Counted from the first letter of the stretch, positions 42,789-52,525 are shown. The stretch: 64,000 nt of DNA from Arenicella xantha (GCF_003315245.1 NZ_QNRT01000001.1:502963-566962), one strand, 5' to 3'. Notes: a model not told the origin generated them from the letters alone. Numbers and translations: made by a program.

Positions 42789-42819
42789 CATTGTCATAGC
42801 GACATTTTGGTTAGGAGAA

Positions 42820-42846
42820 AACGAGGCTTCGGCCTCGTTTTTTTTG
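42820..42846 (+). terminator. Rho-independent terminator after pilA
   Basis: Stem AACGAGGC / GCCTCGTT with a TTCG tetraloop, followed by seven T, 31 bases after the pilA stop. Confidence 0.93.
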
Positions 42847-42888
42847 ACCTTGATTACTGAATAGACCGCCCTACAAACCCCATTTAAA

Positions 42889-44457
42889 ATGTCTCTCACC
42901 ATTCTTATCCCTCTACTTCTTATCACCTATGCCACTACTGCAATTATTGAGAATAGATTGGTCGTACGTCTATCCACTACACTTCTAGGGCTTCAGCTAG
43001 TATTCCTAATCGCCTTCAATATTGCCAATTGGCTCGGTAGAGACGGGTTTAATAATACCGTCATCGCCCACCTGAAATACTTGCTTGATTGGGGCACCCT
43101 AATTCGATTTTGGCCCATCGCAATCTTAACGCTAGCGGCATTATTGTTTTCGCTACTTGGATTAGCATTTCTCGAGCGGCGAATTATAAAAACATCGATA
43201 AATACATCCTCTGTCTTTCGAACTTTCATAACACTGATAGCACCCAGCACATTGCTCATCTTATTAGCGCTCAATCCTTTAACTCAAGACCTAGCAGCCA
43301 TTGCGAAAACAAGAAGTTTAGAACGCCAGTACCAAATATCGGAACATGAAACGAAACTTCAAATCATTGCGCCTCCTATAGGCAGCATTAGCCCGGAAAA
43401 GAAGTTTGATTTCGTGATAATTTTCGCCGAGAGCCTGGAAGCAACATTCTTTGACGAAAAATGGTTTCCAGGATTAATGAGTAGCACTAATCGGCTCATT
43501 CAAGACAGAGGTCTCCGCCACCAAGGAATCAAAGATTTAACCTTGAGCAATTGGACCGACTCCGGCCTGACTGCGGCAACCTGTGGGCTATCCATGACTG
43601 TCGATTTCACGGAAGCATCAAAAACAAAACTCAGCGCACAGAAAATAGCGGCCCGAAAAGCATCATCAACCCTGAGGGGCGAAACATGTATCGGTGACAT
43701 CTTACACTCAGATGGCTACCAGCTCGCATTCATTGGAGGCTCGGAATTCGGGTGGGAATCAAAAGAACGACTATTTCGCCAACAAGGGTTTGACCGTTTT
43801 TTTGGGGAAAAAGAGATCCAGTCTCAACAACAATCCCCTAAGCCAACCACCACTTGGGGAGTCTATGACGACACATTGTTCGATACAACTCTCAATATTA
43901 TCAAACAGCGAAACCAACGGAGCCCCCAAGGGCTCGTCGTTCTAACGGTCGACACACATACACCTGGATACCCATCTCCAAAATGTGTGAATCTAACATA
44001 TTTAGACCTTGGGGATAAGCTGTTAGATGCTGCTCACTGCGCCGACCATCTAATTAGTGGATTGATATCCGAGATTATTCAAGCCGAATCAACAAAAGAC
44101 ACCGTTATCTTCCTTATATCAGACCACCTATATCCAGGAGAATTGAAAAGTGAAGGAAAGTCAATTCCGAGGCAACAGCGAGAAAATATGTTTGCTGTAT
44201 TCAATAGCCGCCTACCACTCGACAAGCAACAGTTAATCCCTCCCCGTATTGCGACCTCCCTTGATGTGGCGCCAACGATTCTCGCGCACCTGGGCTACGA
44301 CATCAAAACTCTTAATTTCGGCAGAAATATAAGCGAGATTGCGCCAACTTTAGCTGAAACCTATGGCTTGCAAAAGCTCTCATTGAACATTGTCAATCTC
44401 CGAAACAAACTGCGAGCCTACTGGAAACAAGAGCTATTAAATGCAGAGACAGACTAA
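42889..44457 (+). CDS. OpgB/LtaS-like phosphoglycerol (or phosphoethanolamine) transferase
   Basis: A 522-residue membrane enzyme with about four N-terminal helices (to about 145) and an alkaline-phosphatase-superfamily catalytic domain. FDFVIIFAESLEATFFD holds the metal-binding Glu. NWTDSGLTAATCG resembles the nucleophilic-Thr segment of OpgB (MdoB), and LTVDTHTPGY and LISDHLYPGE are the other metal-binding segments. Located next to pilA, it may modify pilin with a phospho-substituent, as phosphoglycerol transferases do in Neisseria. Glucan or lipid modification are alternatives. Its last 4 bases overlap the convergent ligase gene. Confidence 0.8.
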   Translation: MSLTILIPLLLITYATTAIIENRLVVRLSTTLLGLQLVFLIAFNIANWLGRDGFNNTVIAHLKYLLDWGTLIRFWPIAILTLAALLFSLLGLAFLERRIIKTSINTSSVFRTFITLIAPSTLLILLALNPLTQDLAAIAKTRSLERQYQISEHETKLQIIAPPIGSISPEKKFDFVIIFAESLEATFFDEKWFPGLMSSTNRLIQDRGLRHQGIKDLTLSNWTDSGLTAATCGLSMTVDFTEASKTKLSAQKIAARKASSTLRGETCIGDILHSDGYQLAFIGGSEFGWESKERLFRQQGFDRFFGEKEIQSQQQSPKPTTTWGVYDDTLFDTTLNIIKQRNQRSPQGLVVLTVDTHTPGYPSPKCVNLTYLDLGDKLLDAAHCADHLISGLISEIIQAESTKDTVIFLISDHLYPGELKSEGKSIPRQQRENMFAVFNSRLPLDKQQLIPPRIATSLDVAPTILAHLGYDIKTLNFGRNISEIAPTLAETYGLQKLSLNIVNLRNKLRAYWKQELLNAETD

Positions 44458-45743
44458 GATGGAATATCTTTACAATAACCCCGATTCTCAAGAGAGAACA
44501 AGAGAACACTGATGATAGTAAAATGCAGTAAGGGGTAAGGATGATAAAAAACACCATCAGTTAAAGAATACGCGGCATAACCCGCAAGAATAGCTAATAG
44601 CGCCCCACCATACCCAACAGAATGGGACTCTTTTATTACGTTAATGACAATCGGAATATACAACGAGCAAACAATCCAAATCAAAACACAAGCTCCCACA
44701 AATCCATAATCCATTGTAATTTGAACGAAAACATTGTGGGGCTGAGAGGCAAATGAATACGGGGTATCCGCAAAGAGCCATACTGCACTGCTCGCTCCGT
44801 GGCCGAATACAGGGCTTTCCTTTGCCAAATTAATTCCTTCAACCCACATAGTTAACCTACCGCTAGAAACAGAATTAGCTATCTGTAAGACTTCCCCATC
44901 TCCGCCAGGTAGAAATGATGAAAAAAGGTATTCAGAAACTACTGAAAATGGCGTGAACATGAACAATGCATAGATTAACCCAATAAGTAAAATATTTAGG
45001 CCTAGAACCTTTATTGCCCGTGAAACCCCATAAGCTAAATACGTATCGCATGCAACAAAAACTAAAAAAGCCAAAATAGACCCTCTACCGTACGCCAGCA
45101 GTAACGCTAGTAAACACACCGCGAAACAGCACAAGTAAAAATATTTTTTACCCTTACTCTTTGCCTCGATTCGCCATAATGAATATGCAGATGCAGCAGC
45201 AATGAAAGCGTGAAAACTATAAACCCGAAGATGTTCGTACAAACTCAAATCGAAGCTATGAGTTAATTCAAAGCCCTCGGGCCAAGAGCCTAATGGCTCG
45301 ACTGGCATCTGATCATATAACTCCAATAATGTCGTAGGGCAGGACCCGATTAGAAACACCAATACAATGACAAGCAGAATCAATTCAGTTGATTTAGATA
45401 ACTGTTTTGAAAACACAAGCCACAACAATACCCCGAAAGCAATTAGAAAAAAATCTAACCAAATTTTTATCGACGAAACCAAGTAGTTTAGAGATGCGTT
45501 AGTTGATAGCGTTGCAATTACCACGAATATAATCGACCAAATGCATAGCGCTGAGTTTGGTCTGATTTTTTTCGTATCCAAAAACAAAGTGGCAACAACC
45601 ATACTCAAAACAATCAATTGAAGCTGTTTTAATATGAGATAGAAATGTCTTGTATCTAATAACCAAAGTAGAATATAAGCGACAATAGAAACGCAAATAA
45701 CGAGTCTCAGTGATTGTGTAGTCTTTGAATTGTGAATCAGCAT
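44454..45743 (-). CDS. tfpO: O-antigen ligase family protein, probable pilin O-oligosaccharyltransferase (TfpO/PglL-like)
   Basis: A 429-residue polytopic protein with about eleven membrane segments and a large periplasmic loop. The Wzy_C-type block FGHGASSAVWLF followed by SQPHNVFVQITMDYGFVG holds the catalytic-region histidine. Proteins of this family next to a pilin gene and TfpZ transfer glycans to pilin. WaaL-type LPS ligase or polysaccharide polymerase are alternatives. A+T content and many AAA-type codons suggest a composition slightly unlike the neighbouring operons. Confidence 0.77.
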   Translation of the reverse strand: MLIHNSKTTQSLRLVICVSIVAYILLWLLDTRHFYLILKQLQLIVLSMVVATLFLDTKKIRPNSALCIWSIIFVVIATLSTNASLNYLVSSIKIWLDFFLIAFGVLLWLVFSKQLSKSTELILLVIVLVFLIGSCPTTLLELYDQMPVEPLGSWPEGFELTHSFDLSLYEHLRVYSFHAFIAAASAYSLWRIEAKSKGKKYFYLCCFAVCLLALLLAYGRGSILAFLVFVACDTYLAYGVSRAIKVLGLNILLIGLIYALFMFTPFSVVSEYLFSSFLPGGDGEVLQIANSVSSGRLTMWVEGINLAKESPVFGHGASSAVWLFADTPYSFASQPHNVFVQITMDYGFVGACVLIWIVCSLYIPIVINVIKESHSVGYGGALLAILAGYAAYSLTDGVFYHPYPLLHFTIISVLLFSLENRGYCKDIPS

Positions 45744-45856
45744 TTTACTCTCATCTTGATATTGCAGGTTGGTTCAGCCATTTCTATATGCTTAAATGCT
45801 TACAGACAATGAATACAAAAAAACTTCAAAAACCTAGCTAAACTTTTAAACGCGAT

Positions 45857-46573
45857 ATGACAATTAAACCACGGCTTAACGCATTCTTTATTCATTTATC
45901 GATTAGCTTATTATTGGCAGCCATCTTGCTCACCATCGTTCTACTACAATGGTACCCCAATGGTATGATCTATGCCGGTGGACTTGAAGGCTTAAAGCTG
46001 ATCGTCGGTGTCGACCTAGTATTAGGCCCGGTGTTGACATTCATTGTTTTCGATTTAGCCAAACCTGAACTAAAGCGGGATATTACTCTAATAGGGTGCT
46101 TGCAATTATCGTGCATGGGATTTGGAACCTGGATTGTCTACACAGAGCGGCCTGTTGCACAGGTGCTAATGGGCGATGGGGTACATTTAATTTCGCTCGC
46201 CGAATCTCAAGATTACGATTTGAAACTTTCGAGTTACCCTGGAAAAAATGTTAAGCGCATCATAATGAATTTGCCGGAGAATCCTAAAGACTGGAAAACC
46301 GCACAATCTCTTTCTGAGTTTGTTGATGCAATACCGTACCTCTTTCGTTCAGACCTTTATATCGGGCTTGATAAGGTAGATGAAGATGTCTATAAAAAAC
46401 GGATCAGCCAAATAAAGGAGTTTCATTCCGATGAACTACAGGTCGAACTAGCTCCAATGGGCGGAATAAATGGTTGCGATTGGATTCCACTGAGATCCAA
46501 GCACTTTAAAGGCCTAGCCTGTTTTAGCAAAAAAAACGGTGTCCAAAAATTGAACAACACAAGGTTATTATGA
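45857..46573 (+). CDS. tfpZ: TfpX/TfpZ-family type IV pilin accessory protein
   Basis: A 238-residue membrane protein with four N-terminal helices. The conserved block WYPNGMIYAGGLEG followed by VGVDLVLGPVLTFIVF and then AKPELKRDITLIGCLQ is typical of TfpX/TfpZ. These proteins are needed for assembly of cognate pilins in Pseudomonas aeruginosa, possibly as pilin chaperones. The periplasmic C-terminus (about 115-238) is variable. Its presence supports the pilin-island reading. Confidence 0.9.
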   Translation: MTIKPRLNAFFIHLSISLLLAAILLTIVLLQWYPNGMIYAGGLEGLKLIVGVDLVLGPVLTFIVFDLAKPELKRDITLIGCLQLSCMGFGTWIVYTERPVAQVLMGDGVHLISLAESQDYDLKLSSYPGKNVKRIIMNLPENPKDWKTAQSLSEFVDAIPYLFRSDLYIGLDKVDEDVYKKRISQIKEFHSDELQVELAPMGGINGCDWIPLRSKHFKGLACFSKKNGVQKLNNTRLL

Positions 46574-46713
46574 GTCAATACGGCTAACACCAAACCAACG
46601 CTACACATCTGAAATAACTTAGAATAGGACTCATCAAGTCGCAGGTTTATTTTAGTATTCTCTGCGACGCATACCTACCTCTCGCGGCTAGATCTTTATA
46701 TTCGTCAGGCACA

Positions 46714-48405
46714 TTACTGAAGCATTCCCTTTGCTGCGTCAAAACTGTCATCAAGTGTTGCAGAAAAAGCAATACTGCCTGATTGAGTTTGAATTCCAGC
46801 ACGCTCGAGCTTCAATATCATGCGTGGCTGTAGATTCGCAATCACCATACCAACGCTTCGACCCTGCAACTCGTGCGCAATCGACTCCATCGCAACGATG
46901 GCACTCATATCAAGTAATGTTACCTCGGACATATCGAGTATGACGACGCGAATTTCGGGGCGAACCGCGGTAATTGCTCTAAGCGCTTTTTGTGCAGAAC
47001 CAAAAAATAGCGGGCCATTAATATCATAGACCACTGTGCTGTCAGGCAAATCATAGTCCGCATGATCTCCTTCAATCATCGAGGCCTGAGTCAGACCAAT
47101 ACTCTTTCGAATAAACAACATACCAGCCAAGCCTATGCCTACGGCGACCGCGACGGTCATGTCAAACAAAACCGTGAGTAGAAAACACAAGACCAAAACA
47201 AGAACATCATCTCTTGGCGCAACTTTCAGCGTGCGAACAAAATGTTTAGCATCGCTCATATTCCACGCAACTAGCAGTAGTAGTGCCGCCATCGAAGCCA
47301 TTGGAATGTACGACAACAATGGCGCAAGAAGCAAAATACTAGCCACAATGAACACACTATGAACCACGGATGCGAGCGGCATGCTTCCGCCCGACTTAAT
47401 ATTCGCGGCTGTGCGAGCAATAGCGGCAGTGGCAGGCAAGCCCCCAAACAGCGGTGAAATCAGGTTCCCAATACCCTGTCCAATCAACTCATCATTTGAG
47501 TTGTGTTTTTTGCCTGACATACCATCCGCAACAACGGCACATAACAAAGACTCCAATGAACCCAAGATCGCAATCGTTATCGCGGCAGGAAGCAGTTGTC
47601 GAATAAGCTCAAAACTTAAACCGATAGGCGTGCCGTCCGCTCCCGGCAGATTCCACGGCCATGCAAAAGCCGGCAATATCGGCGGAATTCCACTTCCAGA
47701 AAGCCCGTCTATGTCGTATGAAAAATAACTGCCGATGGTTGCAACAGAAAAACCTGGCACATACAGGGTAAGTAACCACGCCAAAATACTACCAACGAGC
47801 AGCGCAATAAGGTGAGCAGGGACTTTTGATCGAAATTTCGGCCATACCAACAATACAGCTAAGGTTAAAACACCAATTAACGTCTCTTTCCACTCGACCG
47901 ACGGTAGCGCATAAACAATCGCCATCAGCTTATCTACGTAATGACCATCTAGTGATTCAATGCCCAAACCTAGAAAATCCTTTATCTGAAACGTAGCAAT
48001 GACTACACCAATTCCAGCGGTAAAGCCAACGGTGACCGGGTACGGAACAATTTCGATAAACTTACCGAGTCGCCCGACCCCCATCATGATCAGAATTATC
48101 CCGGCCATAAAGCCGCTAATCAATAAACCGCCAAGACCAAACTCTTGAACAATTGGCAGCAAAATAACTACAAACGCGGCGGTCGGCCCCGATATATTGA
48201 CTTTAGATCCGCCGGTTAACGCAATAACAATACCCGCCACAATAGCGGTATACAGGCCATGTTGCGGCGGCACGCCACTGGCTATCGCCAGCGCCATTGA
48301 CAGCGGAAGCGCGATAACGCCAACGGTTAATCCAGCCAGAATATTGGCCTGAATCTCTTGAGAAGATGGTTTACTTTGTAATGATCGTTTAAGTGCAGAT
48401 AGCAT
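46714..48405 (-). CDS. SulP-family anion transporter with STAS domain
   Basis: A 563-residue inner-membrane transporter with about 12-14 helices and a C-terminal STAS domain. SulP marks include ANILAGLTVGVIALPLSMAL near the start, KVNISGPTAAFVVIL, and NLISPLFGGLPATAAIART. The STAS part has VVILDMSEVTLLDMSA. The family carries sulfate, bicarbonate or dicarboxylates. The ATG at 48405 (MLSALKRSLQ) suits the family better than 48462. Confidence 0.94.
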   Translation of the reverse strand: MLSALKRSLQSKPSSQEIQANILAGLTVGVIALPLSMALAIASGVPPQHGLYTAIVAGIVIALTGGSKVNISGPTAAFVVILLPIVQEFGLGGLLISGFMAGIILIMMGVGRLGKFIEIVPYPVTVGFTAGIGVVIATFQIKDFLGLGIESLDGHYVDKLMAIVYALPSVEWKETLIGVLTLAVLLVWPKFRSKVPAHLIALLVGSILAWLLTLYVPGFSVATIGSYFSYDIDGLSGSGIPPILPAFAWPWNLPGADGTPIGLSFELIRQLLPAAITIAILGSLESLLCAVVADGMSGKKHNSNDELIGQGIGNLISPLFGGLPATAAIARTAANIKSGGSMPLASVVHSVFIVASILLLAPLLSYIPMASMAALLLLVAWNMSDAKHFVRTLKVAPRDDVLVLVLCFLLTVLFDMTVAVAVGIGLAGMLFIRKSIGLTQASMIEGDHADYDLPDSTVVYDINGPLFFGSAQKALRAITAVRPEIRVVILDMSEVTLLDMSAIVAMESIAHELQGRSVGMVIANLQPRMILKLERAGIQTQSGSIAFSATLDDSFDAAKGMLQ

Positions 48406-48881
48406 TATTGGCTCGATTCCTGTTGCACTCTCGCACGGCATTTGTGGCAGAGCGGTGCACAACGATTAACAGTCCCTGCATTGAGCGGCTGGTTAAAAAA
48501 TTAGCGACGTTAAGTGAAATATGCCAGCCATGCTCGGTAAAGCTGAAGAATTCAAACAGTTGCTAAGTGCCCCTCCTCTCGTCACTCAACACCTGCCATA
48601 TAATTAAAAACCAGCACGCTAGGCTAAATTTCTCGGCTATTATAGTCGCCTTGAAGTGTTGCGTCTTCAATTCCCAAAAGGAACAATAAATTACACCAAG
48701 CGACGCCATTTCCAAGAACCCAGCCTTTAGGTGACGTAATCAGAAGTCATGATGCTGACTAACCTGTGTCTCCCGCGCAAGGTTCGCTTAATTTTGATTT
48801 GGAAATTTTGCTTTAATATAGTCGAAATGGACCTACAGGATTATTTAACAGCCTAAACAGGCTAATTCAAACACAAGGAAA
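48406..48881. other. Intergenic region without recognised features
   Basis: 476 bases between divergent sulP and the lipoprotein gene. I see no gene, hairpin or repeat that stands out. It must carry both promoters. Confidence 0.4.
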
Positions 48882-49430
48882 ATGAGCACGATGTTCAAAC
48901 AACTTTTATCCGCGCTAGTCATATCAATATTTCTGAGCGCCTGTGGCGACAGTGGCACTCAAAGCGGTGGTATTCAAAGTACACCCGTGCCCCCTGTAGA
49001 TCCTGTTGCCACAGACTTTGCCAAATTTTCTGACGCCTACGACATAGTCGGAAAAGCGCAAGATCACCCAAAAATAATTGCCGCATTAGACTTACTGAAG
49101 GGCTTAGAAATACCCGAATATGCCGCCGTCGCACGCCACTTGGACAGAACCTATCTAGCCAAAGATTTACGCAGCGTCAGAGACAATGTCAAACTTGCAG
49201 GCGTATACCATTACAGGCACATAGCACTGGATATCGACTATATTCAACGGATCAATAAAATAAGAGTCGCTGGACTCTTAGTGCACGAAGCACGACACGC
49301 AAACAGACCCTACGAAACTGAAGAACAAATCGATCTCCATGAATCACGAGTCGTTGCGCTGCTTGGCGGCACAGAAGAGGATATACGTATTGCCTTAGCT
49401 AAACAAAAAGCCATGAAGAGCGGCAATTAG
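48882..49430 (+). CDS. Lipoprotein with HEARH motif
   Basis: About 180 residues, with a lipoprotein signal ending FLSAC and a Gly/Ser/Thr/Pro-rich spacer. Near residue 145 the helix-like segment LLVHEARHANRP contains HExxH, and a Glu-rich ELxxH-type stretch (IDLHESRVVALLGG) follows about 18 residues later, as gluzincin-like metallopeptidases have a third ligand downstream. This could be a minimal metalloprotease-like domain of unknown family. The start may be ATG 48882 or the ATG three codons on. AAGGA precedes both. Confidence 0.68.
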   Translation: MSTMFKQLLSALVISIFLSACGDSGTQSGGIQSTPVPPVDPVATDFAKFSDAYDIVGKAQDHPKIIAALDLLKGLEIPEYAAVARHLDRTYLAKDLRSVRDNVKLAGVYHYRHIALDIDYIQRINKIRVAGLLVHEARHANRPYETEEQIDLHESRVVALLGGTEEDIRIALAKQKAMKSGN

Positions 49431-49536
49431 ACTTGCAATAAAGGAAGCTCAGAACAACTCATGATTTTTTGTAGAATTATTAGCAATATCAGGCTGATCG
49501 TGGCAGTCTTTTGGAAAACTACTTTCCATTAAATAA

Positions 49537-50295
49537 TTGATGTTTAGCAATCCCTTCAAAAAACAAATAAAAGATAATTTAGGTTTAGATTTAAAACCAG
49601 GTGACGCCCATTATCGTGCGTACGTTGGGCCGCCTGGGGACTACGATCTTATATCTGCAATGGTATTCAATTTGCTTACGTGTTTAGGGCTTCGGCAGCA
49701 CCATAAAGTGCTGGATATCGGTTGCGGATCCTTACGAACCGGTCGTCTGTTAATACCGTATTTAAACCGTGGCAACTATTACGGTGTTGAACCAAATAAA
49801 TGGCTTGTAGAAGACGGCATTAAAAGCGAAATCGGTCAAGATTTAATCAGAACCAAAGCCCCGATATTTTCATATACAGACTGTTTGAAAGAATTTAAAC
49901 AACCGCTCGGCTTGGACTACGCATTTGCGCAGTCAATATTCAGTCACACGGGCACTGATCTTTTTGATAGATGGTTAAGTGAAGTTGCCTACCACCTAAG
50001 GGACGACGGAGTTCTATTTGCAACGTTTCTTATCGATGAAGTGGACAGCACAGAGTCTGGGTGGATATACCCTGGATGCGTACAGTTCACACCTGACTCC
50101 GTGAAAAAAATGGCTCTGAAAAATGGATTAGGCTTTAGTATGCTCAACTGGTTTCACCCACGTCAATATTGGGCAGCTTTCTACAAGGTTGACTACGATA
50201 CAAGCCTAATTAAGAACGATGAAATATCGTGGAACAAATATACAATCCCGCGGATCAAAGACCACAAAAAGCCAAGTCAATATACACCAAAATAG
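49537..50295 (+). CDS. SAM-dependent methyltransferase, class I
   Basis: A 252-residue protein with motif I VLDIGCGSLRTGRLLIPYL and a motif II-like YYGVEPNKW. YAFAQSIFSHTG is the motif IV region, where the aromatic-rich loop usually contacts substrate. The C-terminal half (WFHPRQYWAAFYK) is aromatic-rich. It is typical of small-molecule or polysaccharide-associated methyltransferases. Target unknown. It stands alone. Confidence 0.8.
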   Translation: MMFSNPFKKQIKDNLGLDLKPGDAHYRAYVGPPGDYDLISAMVFNLLTCLGLRQHHKVLDIGCGSLRTGRLLIPYLNRGNYYGVEPNKWLVEDGIKSEIGQDLIRTKAPIFSYTDCLKEFKQPLGLDYAFAQSIFSHTGTDLFDRWLSEVAYHLRDDGVLFATFLIDEVDSTESGWIYPGCVQFTPDSVKKMALKNGLGFSMLNWFHPRQYWAAFYKVDYDTSLIKNDEISWNKYTIPRIKDHKKPSQYTPK

Positions 50296-50610
50296 CGTTC
50301 TAGGTTGCGGGAAGGGAATGCACATGAAGATCAACTTGTTTTACCAGCGCCCTCGTTTATTCCCAATACTTACGAAGCATCACAGGGGCTGCAGCTAAGA
50401 AATATTATCAGGCAATTGTCTTTAAGCGACGGCTAATGTGCACCAACAGTTGTGTCGAAAAACTCCCATAATTGAAGCCGGCTATAAGCCTCTCGAGCTT
50501 AATAGAAATATACTAACATTGACCTCTCCATCGCCCCGTGATCAATTTCAGTGCAAACTCACTGCAAGTAATCGCGGTACGAGGGCTCTTTATTTGGCTC
50601 ACGTACTCGA
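50296..50610. other. Intergenic region without recognised features
   Basis: 315 bases between the convergent methyltransferase and Ig-like fragment. I see nothing with coding character and no terminator-like hairpin. Confidence 0.4.
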
Positions 50611-51687
50611 TTATTGCACCGTGATATCCGCATCCGAAGTGCCTACTGGGGGACTAAACCCGACGGGCTGCAATACTTGTATCGTGGTTGTGCCTGGCGC
50701 CACAGCTGAGAACTTAGCGGTACCACTGGACTCACCATTGGATATCATAACGGGGCTGGTTATAGCGCCAACGCTGGCGTCCGAAGAAGTGACGTCGATA
50801 GCAAACGATTGACCGCCTCGAACCGCTTGCACTCCCGAAAAAGCACCGTTATTGAACAAGCGGCCGCTACGTACCGACAAATTACGTGAATCGCCGACAG
50901 ACATATTGCTGAAGCTACCAGTCAGTTGAAAGCCGGAGGGCACAACCGCGACATCAGCAGTGCCGTCGCTATAGCCTGGTGCGCTAACGCGCAACTGTGT
51001 CGCACCATTGACGCTCAAGCCTTGCACATAAATAGTACCCACTGAAGCGCTGGTCACCTTGTCAAAAGTAAGGCTCGCACTACCCTGGGGTAGTGGATCC
51101 TTAGAGATCAAGGCCACGCTCGGCGCTCTTACGGTGGCAGTGATTTCTCCACTTCGATTATTAGGCAGACTAAAGCTCGCATTCGGCTGGTTAGCAATCG
51201 AGATTGTCGTCACACCAGCGGTTAGCGGGTCAGCTTCAATTATGCCCGATAGCTGTCCACCGACGATGCTTAGGTCGCCGCTAGCACCGGCCGGCAGCGC
51301 AATCACATTAGAGTCCGCGACCAGCATTGGCACCGTTAAATTCTGACCACCGCGAACCGCTTGGTCTCTGAGGAACTGGCCTTCGAGGTGAACGCTATCT
51401 TCAGTATCACGGAGCACAGCAGAACGAACTTGCACCGCACGATTAGCACCGAAGGTAGTCATAGTAAAGTCACCAGTGCCCAGATATACGCCAGAAGGGT
51501 CGACATCAACGGTTGATGACAAAGACTCATAACCAATTGGCGTTTCAGTACCCGTCTCGAAAACCTCAATAGTTACCACGACATCATCGCCAAGTTCGGT
51601 ACCTTGCAAGTAAAATAGCGGCGAACGCGCGGTACTGACATTAGTGAATATAAGTTGATTGCCGCCCACGGCTGTGGCGCTGTCCAT
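50611..51687 (-). CDS. Orphan Ig-like repeat protein fragment
   Basis: A 358-residue frame rich in Gly, Ser, Thr and Val, with beta-sandwich repeats and almost no cysteine. Two similar blocks are visible, one with RDQAVRGGQNLTVPMLVADS and TAGVTTISIAN and one with GVQAVRGGQSFAIDVTSSDAS and APGTTTIQVLQP. There is no signal peptide, and a TGA stop lies directly before the ATG in frame. I read it as the C-terminal part of a larger surface or adhesin-like Ig protein whose 5' end is lost. An intact short gene is less likely. It is just upstream of the R-body locus in the opposite direction. Confidence 0.5.
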   Translation of the reverse strand: MDSATAVGGNQLIFTNVSTARSPLFYLQGTELGDDVVVTIEVFETGTETPIGYESLSSTVDVDPSGVYLGTGDFTMTTFGANRAVQVRSAVLRDTEDSVHLEGQFLRDQAVRGGQNLTVPMLVADSNVIALPAGASGDLSIVGGQLSGIIEADPLTAGVTTISIANQPNASFSLPNNRSGEITATVRAPSVALISKDPLPQGSASLTFDKVTSASVGTIYVQGLSVNGATQLRVSAPGYSDGTADVAVVPSGFQLTGSFSNMSVGDSRNLSVRSGRLFNNGAFSGVQAVRGGQSFAIDVTSSDASVGAITSPVMISNGESSGTAKFSAVAPGTTTIQVLQPVGFSPPVGTSDADITVQ

Positions 51688-52202
51688 TCACCTGTCTGGT
51701 TTTGTTTACGCACAATTAAACCGAGCATTTCGCTTCAAAGCCTGAATCGCAGCAATAGCCCGTATCGCTTCAAACTGCAAACCACTTACAGCTTATCGCT
51801 CAGCAAAGCAGCACAGAATAATTTTATCTTTCCACCACCAAGCACCAACGTCCTGAAGAGATAATCCCAGCATATCAAGACATACAAAAGCGTATTCTTA
51901 GTTGCGTTCTAACTTCTCAAAACGTTATAAAACTCATGACTCTCTTTGTTTGTCAAAACCGCTTACCGCCATTCCTAACGCCGTAAAATTGTCTAAAGTG
52001 ACTATAGCGATTCGTCATTTTCTCCATGTTATTGGTCGTTTTTTCCTAACGTCGTTTCTGATTTGAGCACTACCATTTATTTCGAGTTGTCCAACCACGC
52101 TAGGTTTCAAGGACAACTCATTTTATTTGCTCAGTGCTCTCTTGTGATCTCTTTTTGATTTTAGTGCATTGAGTTAACTCTCAATAGAACAGGAGAATAA
52201 TC
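51688..52202. other. Leader region of the R-body operon
   Basis: 515 bases with no coding character. It is more A+T-rich than the genes and contains the inverted repeat at 52084-52119 and a 10-base palindrome GAGTTAACTC at 52171-52180, followed by the AGGAG ribosome site of the first reb gene. No sigma-54 type GG/GC pair was seen. Confidence 0.5.
52084..52119. repeat. Long inverted repeat upstream of the reb genes
   Basis: Arms GAGTTGTCC (52084-52092) and GGACAACTC (52111-52119) are perfect over 9 bases. Inside them AACC and GGTT form a further pair. It lies 84 bases before the first reb start. Candidate regulator site or transcript hairpin. On the plus strand it is followed by ATTTTATTT. 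Confidence 0.5.
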
Positions 52203-52493
52203 ATGGCATTTCCAACATCCGTAAACGATCAAATTACCGATTCAGTCACTCAGGCAAACGTAAAAGTACTCGGTGACGCACCGGCAATTGCAATGGGGAA
52301 TTTGTTCCAAGCAACATCTCAAGCACTCGGTAACGCAGCCCACAACGCCACAACCGCACAACAGCAAACTTCAGTTGCCGCGCAAGCAGCAACAACTATG
52401 GGCGTTGCAACACTGTATTCGCTAGACACAGCCGCGACGGGTAAAGCGACCTCTGCGATCTTAAACAGCGGCGCACGCCCCGCTGGCCTTTAA
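52203..52493 (+). CDS. rebB1: RebB-family R-body protein 1
   Basis: A 96-residue alanine-, glutamine- and threonine-rich protein with no cysteine. The N-terminal VNDQITDSVTQANVKVLGDA, then AMGNLFQATSQALGNAAHNAT and AQQQTSVAAQAATTMG are the hallmark of the RebB (R-body) family first known from Caedibacter taeniospiralis. R-body proteins assemble into rolled ribbons that unroll and pierce membranes. First of four near-identical tandem copies. 77 of 89 aligned residues equal the next copy. It differs by a C-terminal GARPAGL tail. AGGAG precedes the ATG. Confidence 0.95.
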   Translation: MAFPTSVNDQITDSVTQANVKVLGDAPAIAMGNLFQATSQALGNAAHNATTAQQQTSVAAQAATTMGVATLYSLDTAATGKATSAILNSGARPAGL

Positions 52494-52525
52494 CCCTTAA
52501 CGATTACTACTAAGAGGACACAATT

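Noticed and set aside
50438-50812. Open frame on the plus strand across the end of the Ig-like gene
   Set aside because: It is antisense to the Ig-like coding sequence over much of its length and has no recognisable protein features or ribosome site.
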